In this document: positions 54,408 through 62,839 of the stretch, in pieces
How the letters are laid out: each line of letters begins with the position of its first letter
Numbering within the stretch: position 1 is the stretch's first letter
Assembly: GCF_003966125.1 (NCBI RefSeq)
Contig: NZ_RXMA01000022.1
Span: 1-64,000, forward strand
Origin: Azospirillum griseum
GTDB taxonomy: Bacteria; Pseudomonadota; Alphaproteobacteria; Azospirillales; Azospirillaceae
DNA: 64,000 nucleotides
Reading direction: 5' to 3'
Notes under the pieces: generated by a model
What the model was told of the DNA's origin: nothing
Seen by the model: only the letters and a program-made list of their open reading frames with translations
Databases searched by the model: none
Translations under genes and position numbers: made by a program

Positions 54408-55211
54408 ATGACCGCGAGCGAACCGATCCTGACCGGCGTCCTGCCGTCCTTCCTGCAAGCCGAGCAAATCGGTCCCGTGGCGGTCCTGCGCCTCAACCGG
54501 CCGGAAAAGCGCAACGCGCTGAACGACACCGCCATCCTGGGGCTGGAAGCCTTCTTCACCGCGCTGCCGGACAGCGTGAAGGCCGTGGTTCTGGCCGCCG
54601 AGGGCGACAATTTCTCCGCCGGGCTGGATCTGTCCGAACTGTCGGAACGCAGCACGGTGGAGGGCGTGTCCCACTCCATGATGTGGCACCGGGTGTTTGA
54701 ACGGATCGAGTTCGGCCGGGTCCCGGTGGTGTCGGTGCTGAAGGGGGCCGTCGTCGGCGGCGGGCTGGAACTGGCCTGCGCCACCCACATCCGGGTCGCC
54801 GAACGCTCCGCCTATTTCGCCCTGCCGGAAGGCCAGCGCGGCATCTTCGTCGGAGGGGGCGGTTCCATCCGCCTGCCGCGCCTGATCGGCGCGTCCCGCA
54901 TGGCCGACATGATGCTGACCGGCCGGGTCCACGACGCCGAAAGCGCCTATGGCATGGGGCTGGCGCAGTATCTGGTCGAACCGGGCGACGGGTTGGCCAA
55001 GGCGATGGAACTGGCGGGCAAGATCGCCGTCAACGCGCCGATCACCAACTTCGCCGTCATCCACGCCCTGCCCCGCATCGCCGAGGCCGACCCGCGCCAG
55101 GGCTTCATGATGGAGGCGCTGATGGCCGCCGTGGCCCAGGGCAGCGACGACGCCAAGGACCGGCTGCGCGCCTTCCTGGAAAAGCGCGCCAAGAAAGTCA
55201 CCGAATTCTGA
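54408..55211 (+). CDS. Crotonase/enoyl-CoA hydratase family enzyme
   Basis: A 267-residue crotonase-fold protein. The oxyanion-hole motifs are present: LNRPEKRNALND, FSAGLDLSEL, and GAVVGGGLELACATHIRVA, followed by FALPEGQRGIFVGGGGSIRLPRLIG with an acidic residue near the hydratase Glu position. In this cluster it probably hydrates feruloyl- or coumaroyl-CoA. Whether it also cleaves (lyase) cannot be told from sequence alone, but the following dehydrogenase favours plain hydration. The ATG at 54408 is the likely start; GTGs at 54396 and 54399 are also in frame. Confidence 0.87.
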   Translation: MTASEPILTGVLPSFLQAEQIGPVAVLRLNRPEKRNALNDTAILGLEAFFTALPDSVKAVVLAAEGDNFSAGLDLSELSERSTVEGVSHSMMWHRVFERIEFGRVPVVSVLKGAVVGGGLELACATHIRVAERSAYFALPEGQRGIFVGGGGSIRLPRLIGASRMADMMLTGRVHDAESAYGMGLAQYLVEPGDGLAKAMELAGKIAVNAPITNFAVIHALPRIAEADPRQGFMMEALMAAVAQGSDDAKDRLRAFLEKRAKKVTEF

Positions 55212-55257
55212 TGATCCGGTGCCGCCCCGCCGGTGCCACGAACAAGGACAGCATTCC

Positions 55258-56019
55258 ATGAAGATCCAGGGACAGGCCGCCATCGTCACCGGCGGCGGTT
55301 CGGGTTTGGGCGCGGCCACGGCGCGCGCGCTGGCCGCCGCCGGGGCCAAGGTCGCGGTGTTCGACGTGAACGCGCAGGCCGCCCAGGCGGTCGCGGCGGA
55401 CATCGGCGGGGTTGCCGTTGTCTGCGACGTGACCGACCCGGCGGGGGCCACAACCGCCATCGCCACCGCCCGCGCGGCCCATGGCGCGGCGCGCGTGCTG
55501 GTCAACTGCGCGGGAATCGGTGTGGCCAAGCGCATTCTGGGCCGCGACGGCCCGCAGCCGCTGGAGGATTTCGCCCGCGTCGTTCAGGTCAACCTGATCG
55601 GCAGCTTCAACATGCTGCGTCTGGCCAGCGCCGACATGGCGACGCTGGACCCGTTGGAGGACGGCGAGCGCGGCGTGGTCGTCTCCACCGCCTCGGTTGC
55701 GGCGTTCGAGGGGCAGGTCGGCCAGGCCGCCTATGCGGCGTCCAAGGGCGGCATCGCCGCGCTGACCCTGCCCGCCGCGCGCGAACTGGCGCAGTTCGGC
55801 ATCCGTGTGCTGGCCGTCGCCCCCGGCCTGTTCCTGACGCCGATGATGCACAATCTGCCCGAAGAGGTGCAAGCCAGCCTGGGCGCGTCGATCCCCTTCC
55901 CCAAGCGTCTGGGCAAGCCGGAGGAGTTCGCCGATCTGGTGGCCCATTGCGTCGCCAACCCGGCGCTGAACGGCGAGGTCATCCGCCTGGATGGCGCTCT
56001 GCGCCTGCCGCCGCGCTGA
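55258..56019 (+). CDS. SDR family 3-hydroxyacyl-CoA dehydrogenase-like enzyme
   Basis: A 253-residue short-chain dehydrogenase resembling type II 3-hydroxyacyl-CoA dehydrogenases (HSD10-like). The NAD loop is [15 protein letters not shown], followed by NCAGIG, Ser in [17 protein letters not shown] and the catalytic YAASKGG. The tail [13 protein letters not shown] is typical of this subgroup. It is encoded 46 bases after the crotonase gene, consistent with oxidation of the 3-hydroxy-3-arylpropionyl-CoA made by the hydratase. Confidence 0.88.
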   Translation: MKIQGQAAIVTGGGSGLGAATARALAAAGAKVAVFDVNAQAAQAVAADIGGVAVVCDVTDPAGATTAIATARAAHGAARVLVNCAGIGVAKRILGRDGPQPLEDFARVVQVNLIGSFNMLRLASADMATLDPLEDGERGVVVSTASVAAFEGQVGQAAYAASKGGIAALTLPAARELAQFGIRVLAVAPGLFLTPMMHNLPEEVQASLGASIPFPKRLGKPEEFADLVAHCVANPALNGEVIRLDGALRLPPR

Positions 56020-56049
56020 GGCTTCGCCGCAGAGGCGTCAGAGCGGGGC

Positions 56050-56087
56050 TGCGCCCGGTCGGTCCGGCACCACACCGACCGGGCGCA
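56050..56087. terminator. Strong hairpin between the SDR and MarR genes
   Basis: A perfect 14-bp inverted repeat, TGCGCCCGGTCGGT with its complement, encloses a 10-base loop between two convergent genes. It has no U-tract on either side, so termination by this hairpin is likely but not certain. Confidence 0.5.
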
Positions 56088-56116
56088 CGCAATCCCCCAT
56101 CCGGCGGATTTGGCCG

Positions 56117-56722
56117 TCAGGCGGGTTCGGCGGCGGCCTTGGCCGGGCGGCGTCCGCGCGGCTTGGCGGCGGGCGGCGGCAGTTCGGCGAGATCGGCCTC
56201 GTCCAGGCCGTCCCCGCCGCCAAAGCCGTCCAGACCGTTCAGCAGGGCCAAAAGCTGGCTGCGGCCATCGGCCCCCAGCTTGTCGGCGATGCGCCGCTCG
56301 TGCTGTTCCCACAGGGCGGTCAGGTCCTTCAGCAGCGCGGTTCCCTTGGCGGTCAGGTGCAGCGCGTGCGACCGGCGGTCGGTCGCCGCCATCTTGCGCT
56401 TGACCAGCCCGCGATCCTCCAGGGAATCCAGCAGCGGCACGAAGTTGGTCCGCTTGATGCTGAGCGCGGCGCTGACCTGCGATTGCTTCAGCCCCGGATT
56501 CCGCCCGACGATCACCAGAACCGAAAACTGCGCCGGTCGCAGATCGGCGGTGGCGAAGGTGGCGATGAAATCGGCGAACACCGCCATCTGCGCGCGTTTC
56601 AGCAGAAAGCCCACCGATTCGCCCAACAGCCCGTAATCGATGGCCCCGTCGGCCTCCGGCTCCGTGGCGGTGGACAGGACGGGCGCGGCGGCGGCGCGGC
56701 GGGTCGGACGGCGGTCGGTCAT
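56117..56722 (-). CDS. MarR family regulator of the hydroxycinnamate cluster
   Basis: A 201-residue regulator with a winged helix (LRPAQFSVLVIVGRNPGLKQSQVSAAL, IKRTNFVPLLDSLEDRGLVKRKMAATDRRSHALHLTAKG). It has long low-complexity tails at both ends (Pro/Ala/Arg-rich N-terminus and a C-terminal PPPAAKPRGRRPAKAAAEPA), unusual for MarR. MarR proteins such as HcaR/FerR/CouR bind hydroxycinnamoyl-CoA and derepress these genes. It is divergent from the amidohydrolase, with an operator-like site between. Confidence 0.9.
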   Translation of the reverse strand: MTDRRPTRRAAAAPVLSTATEPEADGAIDYGLLGESVGFLLKRAQMAVFADFIATFATADLRPAQFSVLVIVGRNPGLKQSQVSAALSIKRTNFVPLLDSLEDRGLVKRKMAATDRRSHALHLTAKGTALLKDLTALWEQHERRIADKLGADGRSQLLALLNGLDGFGGGDGLDEADLAELPPPAAKPRGRRPAKAAAEPA

Positions 56723-56795
56723 GACGGAACGGCTCTGATTGTGCGGTTGGGAGCGATCCTAGCAGAGGCCCACGCGATATGGTATCGCCATGAAT

Positions 56796-56810
56796 GTTAT
56801 AAAATATTAT
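56796..56810. promoter_or_regulatory. MarR-type operator candidate in the marR/amidohydrolase gap
   Basis: GTTAT-AAAAT-ATTAT closely resembles the perfect site at 54362 (GTTAT-TAAAT-ATAAC) and sits 74 bases before the MarR start codon, in an AT-rich island. This position fits autoregulation. Confidence 0.5.
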
Positions 56811-56914
56811 AGTGATGATATGTCAACTGTCCGCCCGCCCTGCGACGACGGACCACACCCCAACGCTGTCCCGCAAACACTCTCCCCACGCCCAAAGGCC
56901 GGAGTCACCCCACC

Positions 56915-57802
56915 ATGAGCAGCCTGATGAACATCGACGAGCTGGTCGCCATCGACATCCACACCCACGCCGAAAAATCCTGCCGCGCCCCGCTGCTGGA
57001 AGAGGCGCTGGCGATGGAGGAGGCCAAGGCGAAATACTTCAAGAACGATCTGGGCCAGCCCGGCATCCCGGAGATCGCCGAGTATTACCGCCAGCGCAAG
57101 ATGGCCTGCGTCATCTTCCCGGTCGATGCCGAATGCTGCACCGGCATGCCGCGCGTCCCCAACGACGAGGTGGCCGAACTGGTCGCCCAAAACAAGGACG
57201 TGATGATCCCGTTCGCCAGCATCGACCCGGCGCGCGGCAAGATGGGCGTGCGCGAGGCCCGCAAGCTGATCGAGCAATACGGCGTGCGCGGCTTCAAGTT
57301 CCATCCCACCGTCCAGGGCTTCTACCCCAACGACCGCATGGCCTACCCGCTGTACGAGGTCATCGCGGAGTACAAGCTGCCAGCCCTGTTCCACACCGGC
57401 CAGACCGGCATCGGGGCGGGCATGCCGGGCGGGGCCGGGCTGCGGCTGAAATACTCCAACCCGATGTACATGGACGATGTGGCGGCGGATTTCCCCGACA
57501 TGCCGATCATCCTCGCCCACCCGTCCTTTCCCTGGCAGGAAGAGGCGCTGGCCGTCGCCACCCACAAGCCGAACGTCTACATCGACCTGTCGGGCTGGTC
57601 GCCGAAATATTTCCCGTCGATCCTGGTGCAGTACGCCAACAGCCTGTTGAAGCACAAGGTCCTGTTCGGCTCCGACTTCCCGCTCATCACCCCGGATCGC
57701 TGGATCGCCGATTTCAACACCCTGAAGATCAAGGACGAGGTGCGCCCCCTGATCCTGAAGGAAAACGCCGCCAAGCTGCTGGGCCTGCGCCCGGCCGCCT
57801 GA
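56915..57802 (+). CDS. Amidohydrolase-2 family metal-dependent hydrolase
   Basis: A 295-residue TIM-barrel enzyme of the amidohydrolase superfamily. The metal and catalytic residues are visible: DIHTHAEKS, GVRGFKFHPTVQGFYPND, LFHTGQTGIGAG, IILAHPSFPWQEEA and LFGSDFPLITPDRW. The family includes decarboxylases and C-C hydrolases. In Agrobacterium-type hydroxycinnamate clusters a protein of this class removes acetyl-CoA from the beta-keto-arylpropionyl-CoA, which would complete the route here. That role is inferred from context. GGAG lies 10 bases before the ATG, and a strong terminator follows. Confidence 0.85.
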   Translation: MSSLMNIDELVAIDIHTHAEKSCRAPLLEEALAMEEAKAKYFKNDLGQPGIPEIAEYYRQRKMACVIFPVDAECCTGMPRVPNDEVAELVAQNKDVMIPFASIDPARGKMGVREARKLIEQYGVRGFKFHPTVQGFYPNDRMAYPLYEVIAEYKLPALFHTGQTGIGAGMPGGAGLRLKYSNPMYMDDVAADFPDMPIILAHPSFPWQEEALAVATHKPNVYIDLSGWSPKYFPSILVQYANSLLKHKVLFGSDFPLITPDRWIADFNTLKIKDEVRPLILKENAAKLLGLRPAA

Positions 57803-57854
57803 TCGGGCGGCTTCCCGAAACCGGTCCGCAACACCGGCAACCGGTCCACCAGCG

Positions 57855-57889
57855 ACGCCCACGGATCCCCCGGATCCGTGGGCGTTTTG
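57855..57889 (+). terminator. Intrinsic terminator of the amidohydrolase gene
   Basis: ACGCCCACGGATCC and GGATCCGTGGGCGT form a perfect 14-bp stem with a 3-base loop, followed by TTTGGTTTG on the plus strand, 52 bases after the stop. Confidence 0.85.
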
Positions 57890-57921
57890 GTTTGCCGCGC
57901 TGGGACAGGCCGGAGCGGGGC

Positions 57922-57955
57922 AAAAAAGAACCGGGCGCTGGGTAGCACCCGGTTC
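57922..57955 (-). terminator. Intrinsic terminator of feruloyl-CoA synthase
   Basis: GAACCGGGCGC and GCACCCGGTTC pair with one mismatch around a 6-base loop. On the minus strand the stem runs into TTTTTTG. It is 80 bases after the fcs stop. Confidence 0.85.
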
Positions 57956-58034
57956 AAGGAACTGCGCGGCACGGAAGGGAGACTGCGCAGGATGAAGTCG
58001 AGCCAAAAGGAGAATAGGAACCGATGCGTCGGCC

Positions 58035-59888
58035 TCACCCGTCGATGGTGATGATGCGGGGGCCGGGCGCGGGGTCGTAGAGCGCCTCGACCAACGCCGC
58101 GCGGTTTTTCAGAACGGCGCGCTGGTTGATCGATCCCTTGTCGGTGATCTCGCCGACGTCCAGGGACGGCGGATCGCTCAACAGCACCGCGCGCGCGATG
58201 CGGGTGGAACTGCCGGTGCTGGCGGTGGCCAGGCTGGCCAGCAGCGCGCGGAACCGTTGCAGCACCGCACGGTCGCCCAACACCTCGTCCAGCGTCGCCG
58301 ACGGTTCCAGATGCGGGCACAGGTCGCGGCAGGAGGCGGCGTGCGGGAAGATGAGGACGGCGATGTCGTCGCGGTCATGCCCGGCGACCACCACATCCTC
58401 CACCAGCGGGGCAAAATGCTGGATCACCTGCGCGCGCAGGGTGCCGACGCTGACCCAGGTTCCGGTCGCCAGCTTGAAATCCTCGGCGATGCGGCCATCG
58501 AAGACAAAGCCTTCGTCGATGTTGTCCGGGTCGGCGAAGCGGATGGCGTCGCCCAGGCAATAGAAGCCTTCGGAATCAAACGCCTTGGCGCTCAACTCCT
58601 CCTGCCGCCAATAGCCCGGCGTGACGCTGGGGCTTTTGATGCGGGCCTCCAGCTTGTCGCCCGACGGAACCAGCTTCACCACCACGCCCGGCTGCGGCAG
58701 ACCGATGCGGCCCGGCTGGTCGTATTGGCGGTTGGCGTTCAGCGCCATCGGCCCGGTTTCGGTGGCACCCAGCCCGGTCAGCATGACGATGCGTTCGCCC
58801 ACCGTGCGGATCGCCAGCTCGTCCAGCTTCTGCCAGACATGCGGGGCCAGCCCCGCACCGGCGTAGAACATCACCTTGACCCGGCGGAAGAAGCGCTCGC
58901 ACAGGTCCGGGTCGGCCTCCAGATGCGGCAACAGCGCCTCATAGCCCTTGGGCACGTTGAAATACAGGGTGGGCGAGACGTCGCGCAGATTGCGCACGGT
59001 CACGTCCACGCCGCTGCCCATCGGCTTGCCCTCGTCGATGTAGAGGGTCCCGCCGTTGTTCAGCGCGATGCCGAAATTGTGGTTGCCGCCAAAGGTGTGA
59101 TTCCAGGGCAGCCAATCCAGCAAGACCGGCGGTTCGTCGCGCAGGAAGGCGAAGAGATAGGCCAGGATCTCCTGGTTGCTGCACAGCATGCGTTGGGTGT
59201 TGATGACCCCCTTCGGCATGCCGGTGGAACCGGAGGTGAACAGAATCTTGGCGATGGTGTCCGGCCCGACCGCGTCGTGCGCGGCGTCCACCGCCGCCGT
59301 CACCGGGGTGGCGGCCAGATCGTCGAAACGGACAACGCTGAGATCGTCGGGCGGGTTGCGGGCGATCACCCGCTCGGCGTCCGGCGGCACGGCGACGCGG
59401 AAGGCGCGTTCAAAGCGGTGGCCGTCGTCGGCGAACACCAGCCCGGGCGGAAACAGCCCCAGCACATGGCGCAGCTTGCCGAAATCGCTGCTGACCAGCG
59501 AATAGGCGGGCGACACCGGGGCGTAAGGCACGCCGACATATTGGGCGGCCAGCATCAGCAAGGCGTGTTCGATGCTGTTGTTCGACAGCACCACCACGCC
59601 ACGGGTGACGGACAGGCCCCGGTCCAGAAACGCCTGACCCAGCGACCGCACCCGCTCCAGCGTTTGCGCGTAGGTGAGTTCACGCCACGCCCCACCGGCC
59701 CCGCGCTGGGCCAGAAACACCCGGTCGGGGGCCTCGCGCGCCCAATGCTCCAGGCGCAGCGTCAGCTTGTCGGGGTAGGCGGGCAGCGTTTGGGCCGCCC
59801 GCACCAGCGCGCTGCCATCGGGACGATGCTCAACCGAAACATCAAGAGCGCCCAGGTGAACCGCGCGTGTCGGAATCGTCGTGGTCAA
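58035..59888 (-). CDS. fcs: Feruloyl-CoA synthase (AMP-forming)
   Basis: An adenylate-forming CoA ligase of about 617 aa that activates ferulate, coumarate or caffeate. Motifs: ILFTSGSTGMPKGVINTQRM (P-loop), WLPWNHTFGGNHNFGIALNNGGTLYIDEGKP, typical of the Fcs group, LTGLGATETGP, FYCLGDAIRFADPDNIDEGFVFDGRIAEDFKLATGTWV, and the C-terminal ITDKGSINQRAVLKNR with the catalytic Lys. GGGAGG points to a start at the TTG at 59888 (5-base spacing) or GTG at 59891; an ATG at 59930 has no site. It lies opposite the GntR gene. Confidence 0.92.
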   Translation of the reverse strand: MTTTIPTRAVHLGALDVSVEHRPDGSALVRAAQTLPAYPDKLTLRLEHWAREAPDRVFLAQRGAGGAWRELTYAQTLERVRSLGQAFLDRGLSVTRGVVVLSNNSIEHALLMLAAQYVGVPYAPVSPAYSLVSSDFGKLRHVLGLFPPGLVFADDGHRFERAFRVAVPPDAERVIARNPPDDLSVVRFDDLAATPVTAAVDAAHDAVGPDTIAKILFTSGSTGMPKGVINTQRMLCSNQEILAYLFAFLRDEPPVLLDWLPWNHTFGGNHNFGIALNNGGTLYIDEGKPMGSGVDVTVRNLRDVSPTLYFNVPKGYEALLPHLEADPDLCERFFRRVKVMFYAGAGLAPHVWQKLDELAIRTVGERIVMLTGLGATETGPMALNANRQYDQPGRIGLPQPGVVVKLVPSGDKLEARIKSPSVTPGYWRQEELSAKAFDSEGFYCLGDAIRFADPDNIDEGFVFDGRIAEDFKLATGTWVSVGTLRAQVIQHFAPLVEDVVVAGHDRDDIAVLIFPHAASCRDLCPHLEPSATLDEVLGDRAVLQRFRALLASLATASTGSSTRIARAVLLSDPPSLDVGEITDKGSINQRAVLKNRAALVEALYDPAPGPRIITIDG

Positions 59889-59943
59889 CACGTCCTCCCT
59901 TTGGCCTGGCTGCGGGTCTGCGCCGCGCATTTTTGAAATTCTC

Positions 59944-59965
59944 AATAACTGTTATTATTCATACC
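59944..59965. promoter_or_regulatory. Operator-like palindromes upstream of fcs
   Basis: AATAAC-T-GTTATT (59944-59956) is a perfect palindrome overlapping GTTAT-TATTC-ATACC (59951-59965), which resembles the GTTAT-N5-ATAAC sites at 54362 and 56796. It lies 56 bases before the fcs start, at promoter distance. Confidence 0.45.
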
Positions 59966-59972
59966 AATTTGG

Positions 59973-59985
59973 TTGACGGAGTCAA
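59973..59985. promoter_or_regulatory. Inverted repeat TTGAC-GGA-GTCAA, possible GntR operator
   Basis: A perfect 5-bp-arm inverted repeat in the fcs/GntR divergent region, 125 bases before the GntR start. TTGAC could also serve as part of a -35 in either direction, so the call is tentative. Confidence 0.35.
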
Positions 59986-60109
59986 TGGTCGTGATGCGCA
60001 ATTTTTCGCTCAGAATCGCCAAAATCCGGATTTTCGACAAAATCGCCTTGACGGCGGCGGCTGGCCTTTCGATCTTCCGACCAGAGGCATAGGACTGGAG
60101 CAGCGGGCG

Positions 60110-60775
60110 ATGGCCGACACCCCCACCGAAGACACGTTGGCGAACGTCGCGGTTCAGCGGATCATCGACGACATCGTGTCCGGCCAGCTCGAACCCTGCG
60201 CCAAACTGCGAATCGAATCGCTGAAGGAGCAGTACGGGATGGGGGCCTCGCCGCTGCGCGAGGCGTTGTCGCGCCTGAGCACGCTGGGATTCGTCACCAA
60301 CGAAAGCCATCGAGGATTCCGCGTCGCCCCGATGTCGCAAGCCGATCTGGAAGACATCACCCTCAACCGCCGCATGGTGGAGCGCGAAGCGCTGCTGCGG
60401 TCCCTAACCCGCGACGATGACGAATGGGAGGTCGGGGTGGTCGCCGCCTACACCCGGCTGGAACGCACGGTGGAACGGTTGCGCACCGGCCAGGGGGCCG
60501 ACGGCGCGGATCTGGAACGGGCGCACAAGCAGTTCCACACCGCCATCGTCGCCCATTGCGGCTCGCCCCGCCTGCTGGGCCTGCACGACACGCTGTACGA
60601 TCAGGCCCAGCGGTATCGCCGCTTGATGATGCGCGGGATCCAGGATCTCGACGAGTTCCTGGCCCACCACACCGCCTTGTTGAAAGCCCTGCTGGGCGGC
60701 GACGCCGACGCGGCGGTCCACGCGCTGACCGACCATCTCAACCTGACCTTGACGTCGGTCTACCCGAACGATTGA
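60110..60775 (+). CDS. GntR/FCD family transcriptional regulator
   Basis: A 221-residue regulator. The winged helix (about residues 10-75) has QRIIDDIVSGQLEPCAKLRIESLKEQYGMGASPLREALSRLSTLGFV. The FCD domain has the ligand/metal positions in ALLRSLTRDDDEWE, QFHTAIVAHCGSPRLLG and FLAHHTALLKALLGGDADA. The start at 60110 has GGAG 9 bases upstream. It sits between fcs and the minus-strand aromatic-uptake genes and could control either. Confidence 0.92.
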   Translation: MADTPTEDTLANVAVQRIIDDIVSGQLEPCAKLRIESLKEQYGMGASPLREALSRLSTLGFVTNESHRGFRVAPMSQADLEDITLNRRMVEREALLRSLTRDDDEWEVGVVAAYTRLERTVERLRTGQGADGADLERAHKQFHTAIVAHCGSPRLLGLHDTLYDQAQRYRRLMMRGIQDLDEFLAHHTALLKALLGGDADAAVHALTDHLNLTLTSVYPND

Positions 60776-60793
60776 TTCGGCAGGGCGCGGGCC

Positions 60794-61564
60794 TCACCGC
60801 ACATAGGCCCGCATGCTGCTGTCGATGAACCCCTCGGCGACCAGCGCTTGCGCGGCCTGCTCCAACCGCTCGCGCAGCTTGACCTGCGGCGATGCCTTGG
60901 ACAGGTAAAGCCACACCTCCAGGCTGTTGACCACCAGCGGCGGGGCGAAGCTGGCGCGCGACAGCCCCATTTGCGCGGCTTCGAAATACAGCCCCATCTC
61001 CGGCCCGATCACCGCGTCCACCCGGCCAGCCATCAGCAGATTCAGCCCATTGTTGTAGCTGGAAATCTCCTGTTTGCGGATCGCCGGATTGTCGGCGATG
61101 CGCGGGTCATAGGCGGCACCGCGCAACGTGGCGATGGTTTTGCCCTCCAACCCGGCGAGGCTCCCGATCGCGCCGCCCGGACGGCTGAGGATGATCGTGG
61201 ACAGCGGTTGCATCGGGGCCAGACGATGGCCTATCGCGTCCGCCGCCGGGGAGGCAACCATCCCGGCCAAATCGGCCTGCCCCTCGGTCATCATCGGCGG
61301 GATGCGCACGCGCGGCAACAGCATCGGTTCCACCGCCATCGACACCCGCTTGCCTAACGCAACCGCCACATCAACCGCCGCCCCGATGGGCGCACCATCC
61401 GCCCCCTTCATGCCGAAGGGAGGAGCGTCGATCACCGCCACTTTCAGGACCTGGGCGGTTGCGGCCCCGACACACGCCAGCGCCAAAACACTCAACACGG
61501 CGACACGCAAGGCGGCGACCGCGCCGCGCCGACAGGACACAGCAATAGTTCGAATCAAAAGCAT
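60794..61564 (-). CDS. Periplasmic solute-binding protein, family 3 type
   Basis: A 256-residue exported binding protein. A signal peptide is visible (VLSVLALACVGAATAQ). The body has LKVAVIDAPPFGMKGADGAPIGAAVDVAVALGKRV, LEGKTIATLRGAAYDPRIAD, and LLMAGRVDAVIGPEMGLYFEA, as in amino-acid-type binding proteins. The ATG at 61564 has AAGGGG upstream. No permease or ATPase gene is adjacent. It is encoded downstream of the outer-membrane protein, separated by a terminator. Confidence 0.85.
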   Translation of the reverse strand: MLLIRTIAVSCRRGAVAALRVAVLSVLALACVGAATAQVLKVAVIDAPPFGMKGADGAPIGAAVDVAVALGKRVSMAVEPMLLPRVRIPPMMTEGQADLAGMVASPAADAIGHRLAPMQPLSTIILSRPGGAIGSLAGLEGKTIATLRGAAYDPRIADNPAIRKQEISSYNNGLNLLMAGRVDAVIGPEMGLYFEAAQMGLSRASFAPPLVVNSLEVWLYLSKASPQVKLRERLEQAAQALVAEGFIDSSMRAYVR

Positions 61565-61670
61565 GGACGTTTCCCCTTGTGTTTGTGATTGGGTGTTCTT
61601 GGGTTGGTTCACGGGCCGTGATCGGCCTTCTTTGAAACGAGTGTCCTGAAACCACTGTATCGAAAGACAA

Positions 61671-61700
61671 ACAGCCCGTCTGCGGACGCAGACGGGCTGT
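61671..61700 (-). terminator. Intrinsic terminator of the outer-membrane transporter gene
   Basis: ACAGCCCGTCTGC and its complement form a perfect 13-bp stem with a 4-base loop. On the minus strand it is followed by TTGTCTTTCG. It lies 73 bases after the stop of the outer-membrane gene. Confidence 0.8.
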
Positions 61701-61773
61701 GTGCGCCCCTTGGCAAGTGACGGTCGGAGTGATCCGCGACCAGGCCATAAACCCGGTCAGGACCGCGCGTGGT

Positions 61774-62697
61774 TCAGAATTTGTAGTTGGCGTTCAGCCA
61801 GAATTTGGTTCCGCCATAGGTGTTGCGGGCCATCACCTCGCTCGTCACCATGCCGGTGAAGCGCACCGGCCCGATCTGCCGACCGACCAGACCACCCAAG
61901 GCAAGCTGTTCGGGTTCCTTGAAGATGGCTCCGCCGAAGGTGGCGCGGCCGCCGGTGTTGCTGTCGGCCGTCACCTGCTTCTGATAATAGCCGACCGGAC
62001 CGATGGTCCACTCGTCGATGGTCTTGGTCACGGTGGCGTTGGCGAACACCTGATCGCCGGACCGGTAATGGTTGTCGGGGTTGCGCGTGTTGGTGTCGTA
62101 CAGGATTTGCAGCGACGCGTTCCAACCGTCCTTCAGATAGGTGACGCCGACGCTGGGTTCGACCGTCCAGAATTTGCCACCCAGATTGATCGCCGAACCC
62201 GCCGACCAATTGCCGATGGGCAGATAGACACCGACACCGGCGGACACGTTGAACCCATCACCCAGATTCCAGGCCAGATCCAACGGCTGAATCTTGGGGT
62301 TGCCAAAGCCGGAGGTGTGCCAGGATCCCAAACGGCCCACCGCCGTGGTGGTCCGTTTCTGGTGGATGTCGACGTAGGGCGCCATCACAAAGGCCTTGTA
62401 GGTGCCGCCCAGCAGCTCGACACCGGGAATCCAGGTCAATTGCACCGAATTGGACAGGATGTCGGCCTTCTGGCCGTTGTAATGGCCGTTGTTGTCGTAC
62501 AGCTTGGCCGAATAGAACGCCGTGCGGTTGGTCAGATAGACGCCGGGCGGCGGGTTCACCGCGATGGGCAGCCCCATGGTCAGTCCGGGCGGAATCATCG
62601 GCGCGATGCCGGGTTCGCGCGCCTGGGCCACCCCCGCCGCCACGCCGCAACCCATCGCCACCGCGCACAGGCGCGTCAAAAATCCTCGAAACGTCAT
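61774..62697 (-). CDS. Outer-membrane transporter, SphA/phenol meta-pathway type
   Basis: A 307-residue outer-membrane beta-barrel. A signal peptide is clear (MTFRGFLTRLCAVAMGCGVAAGVAQA). The mature protein has alternating beta-strands and ends in aromatic KFWLNANYKF, the C-terminal Phe expected of barrels. Blocks such as GLPIAVNPPPGVYLTNRTAFYSA, GNPKIQPLDLAWNLGDGFNVSAGVGVYLPIG and VEPSVGVTYLKDGWNASLQILYDTNTRNP are typical of the family associated with phenol and aromatic uptake (Phenol_MetA_deg). AGGAGG precedes the ATG at 62697. Probably brings an aromatic substrate across the outer membrane. Confidence 0.87.
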   Translation of the reverse strand: MTFRGFLTRLCAVAMGCGVAAGVAQAREPGIAPMIPPGLTMGLPIAVNPPPGVYLTNRTAFYSAKLYDNNGHYNGQKADILSNSVQLTWIPGVELLGGTYKAFVMAPYVDIHQKRTTTAVGRLGSWHTSGFGNPKIQPLDLAWNLGDGFNVSAGVGVYLPIGNWSAGSAINLGGKFWTVEPSVGVTYLKDGWNASLQILYDTNTRNPDNHYRSGDQVFANATVTKTIDEWTIGPVGYYQKQVTADSNTGGRATFGGAIFKEPEQLALGGLVGRQIGPVRFTGMVTSEVMARNTYGGTKFWLNANYKF

Positions 62698-62839
62698 TTG
62701 CGTCCTCCTGCTGATCCTGTTGTTTTTGAAAATCAGCGCGCGTGGGCGCGCGCCGGGGCAACGCCACGCGTCCACATGGCGGACCAAGCTCAACCGTGCG
62801 TGTGTTTCAAAAACGGGCCGCCCGGGCGGCCGCTCCGCC

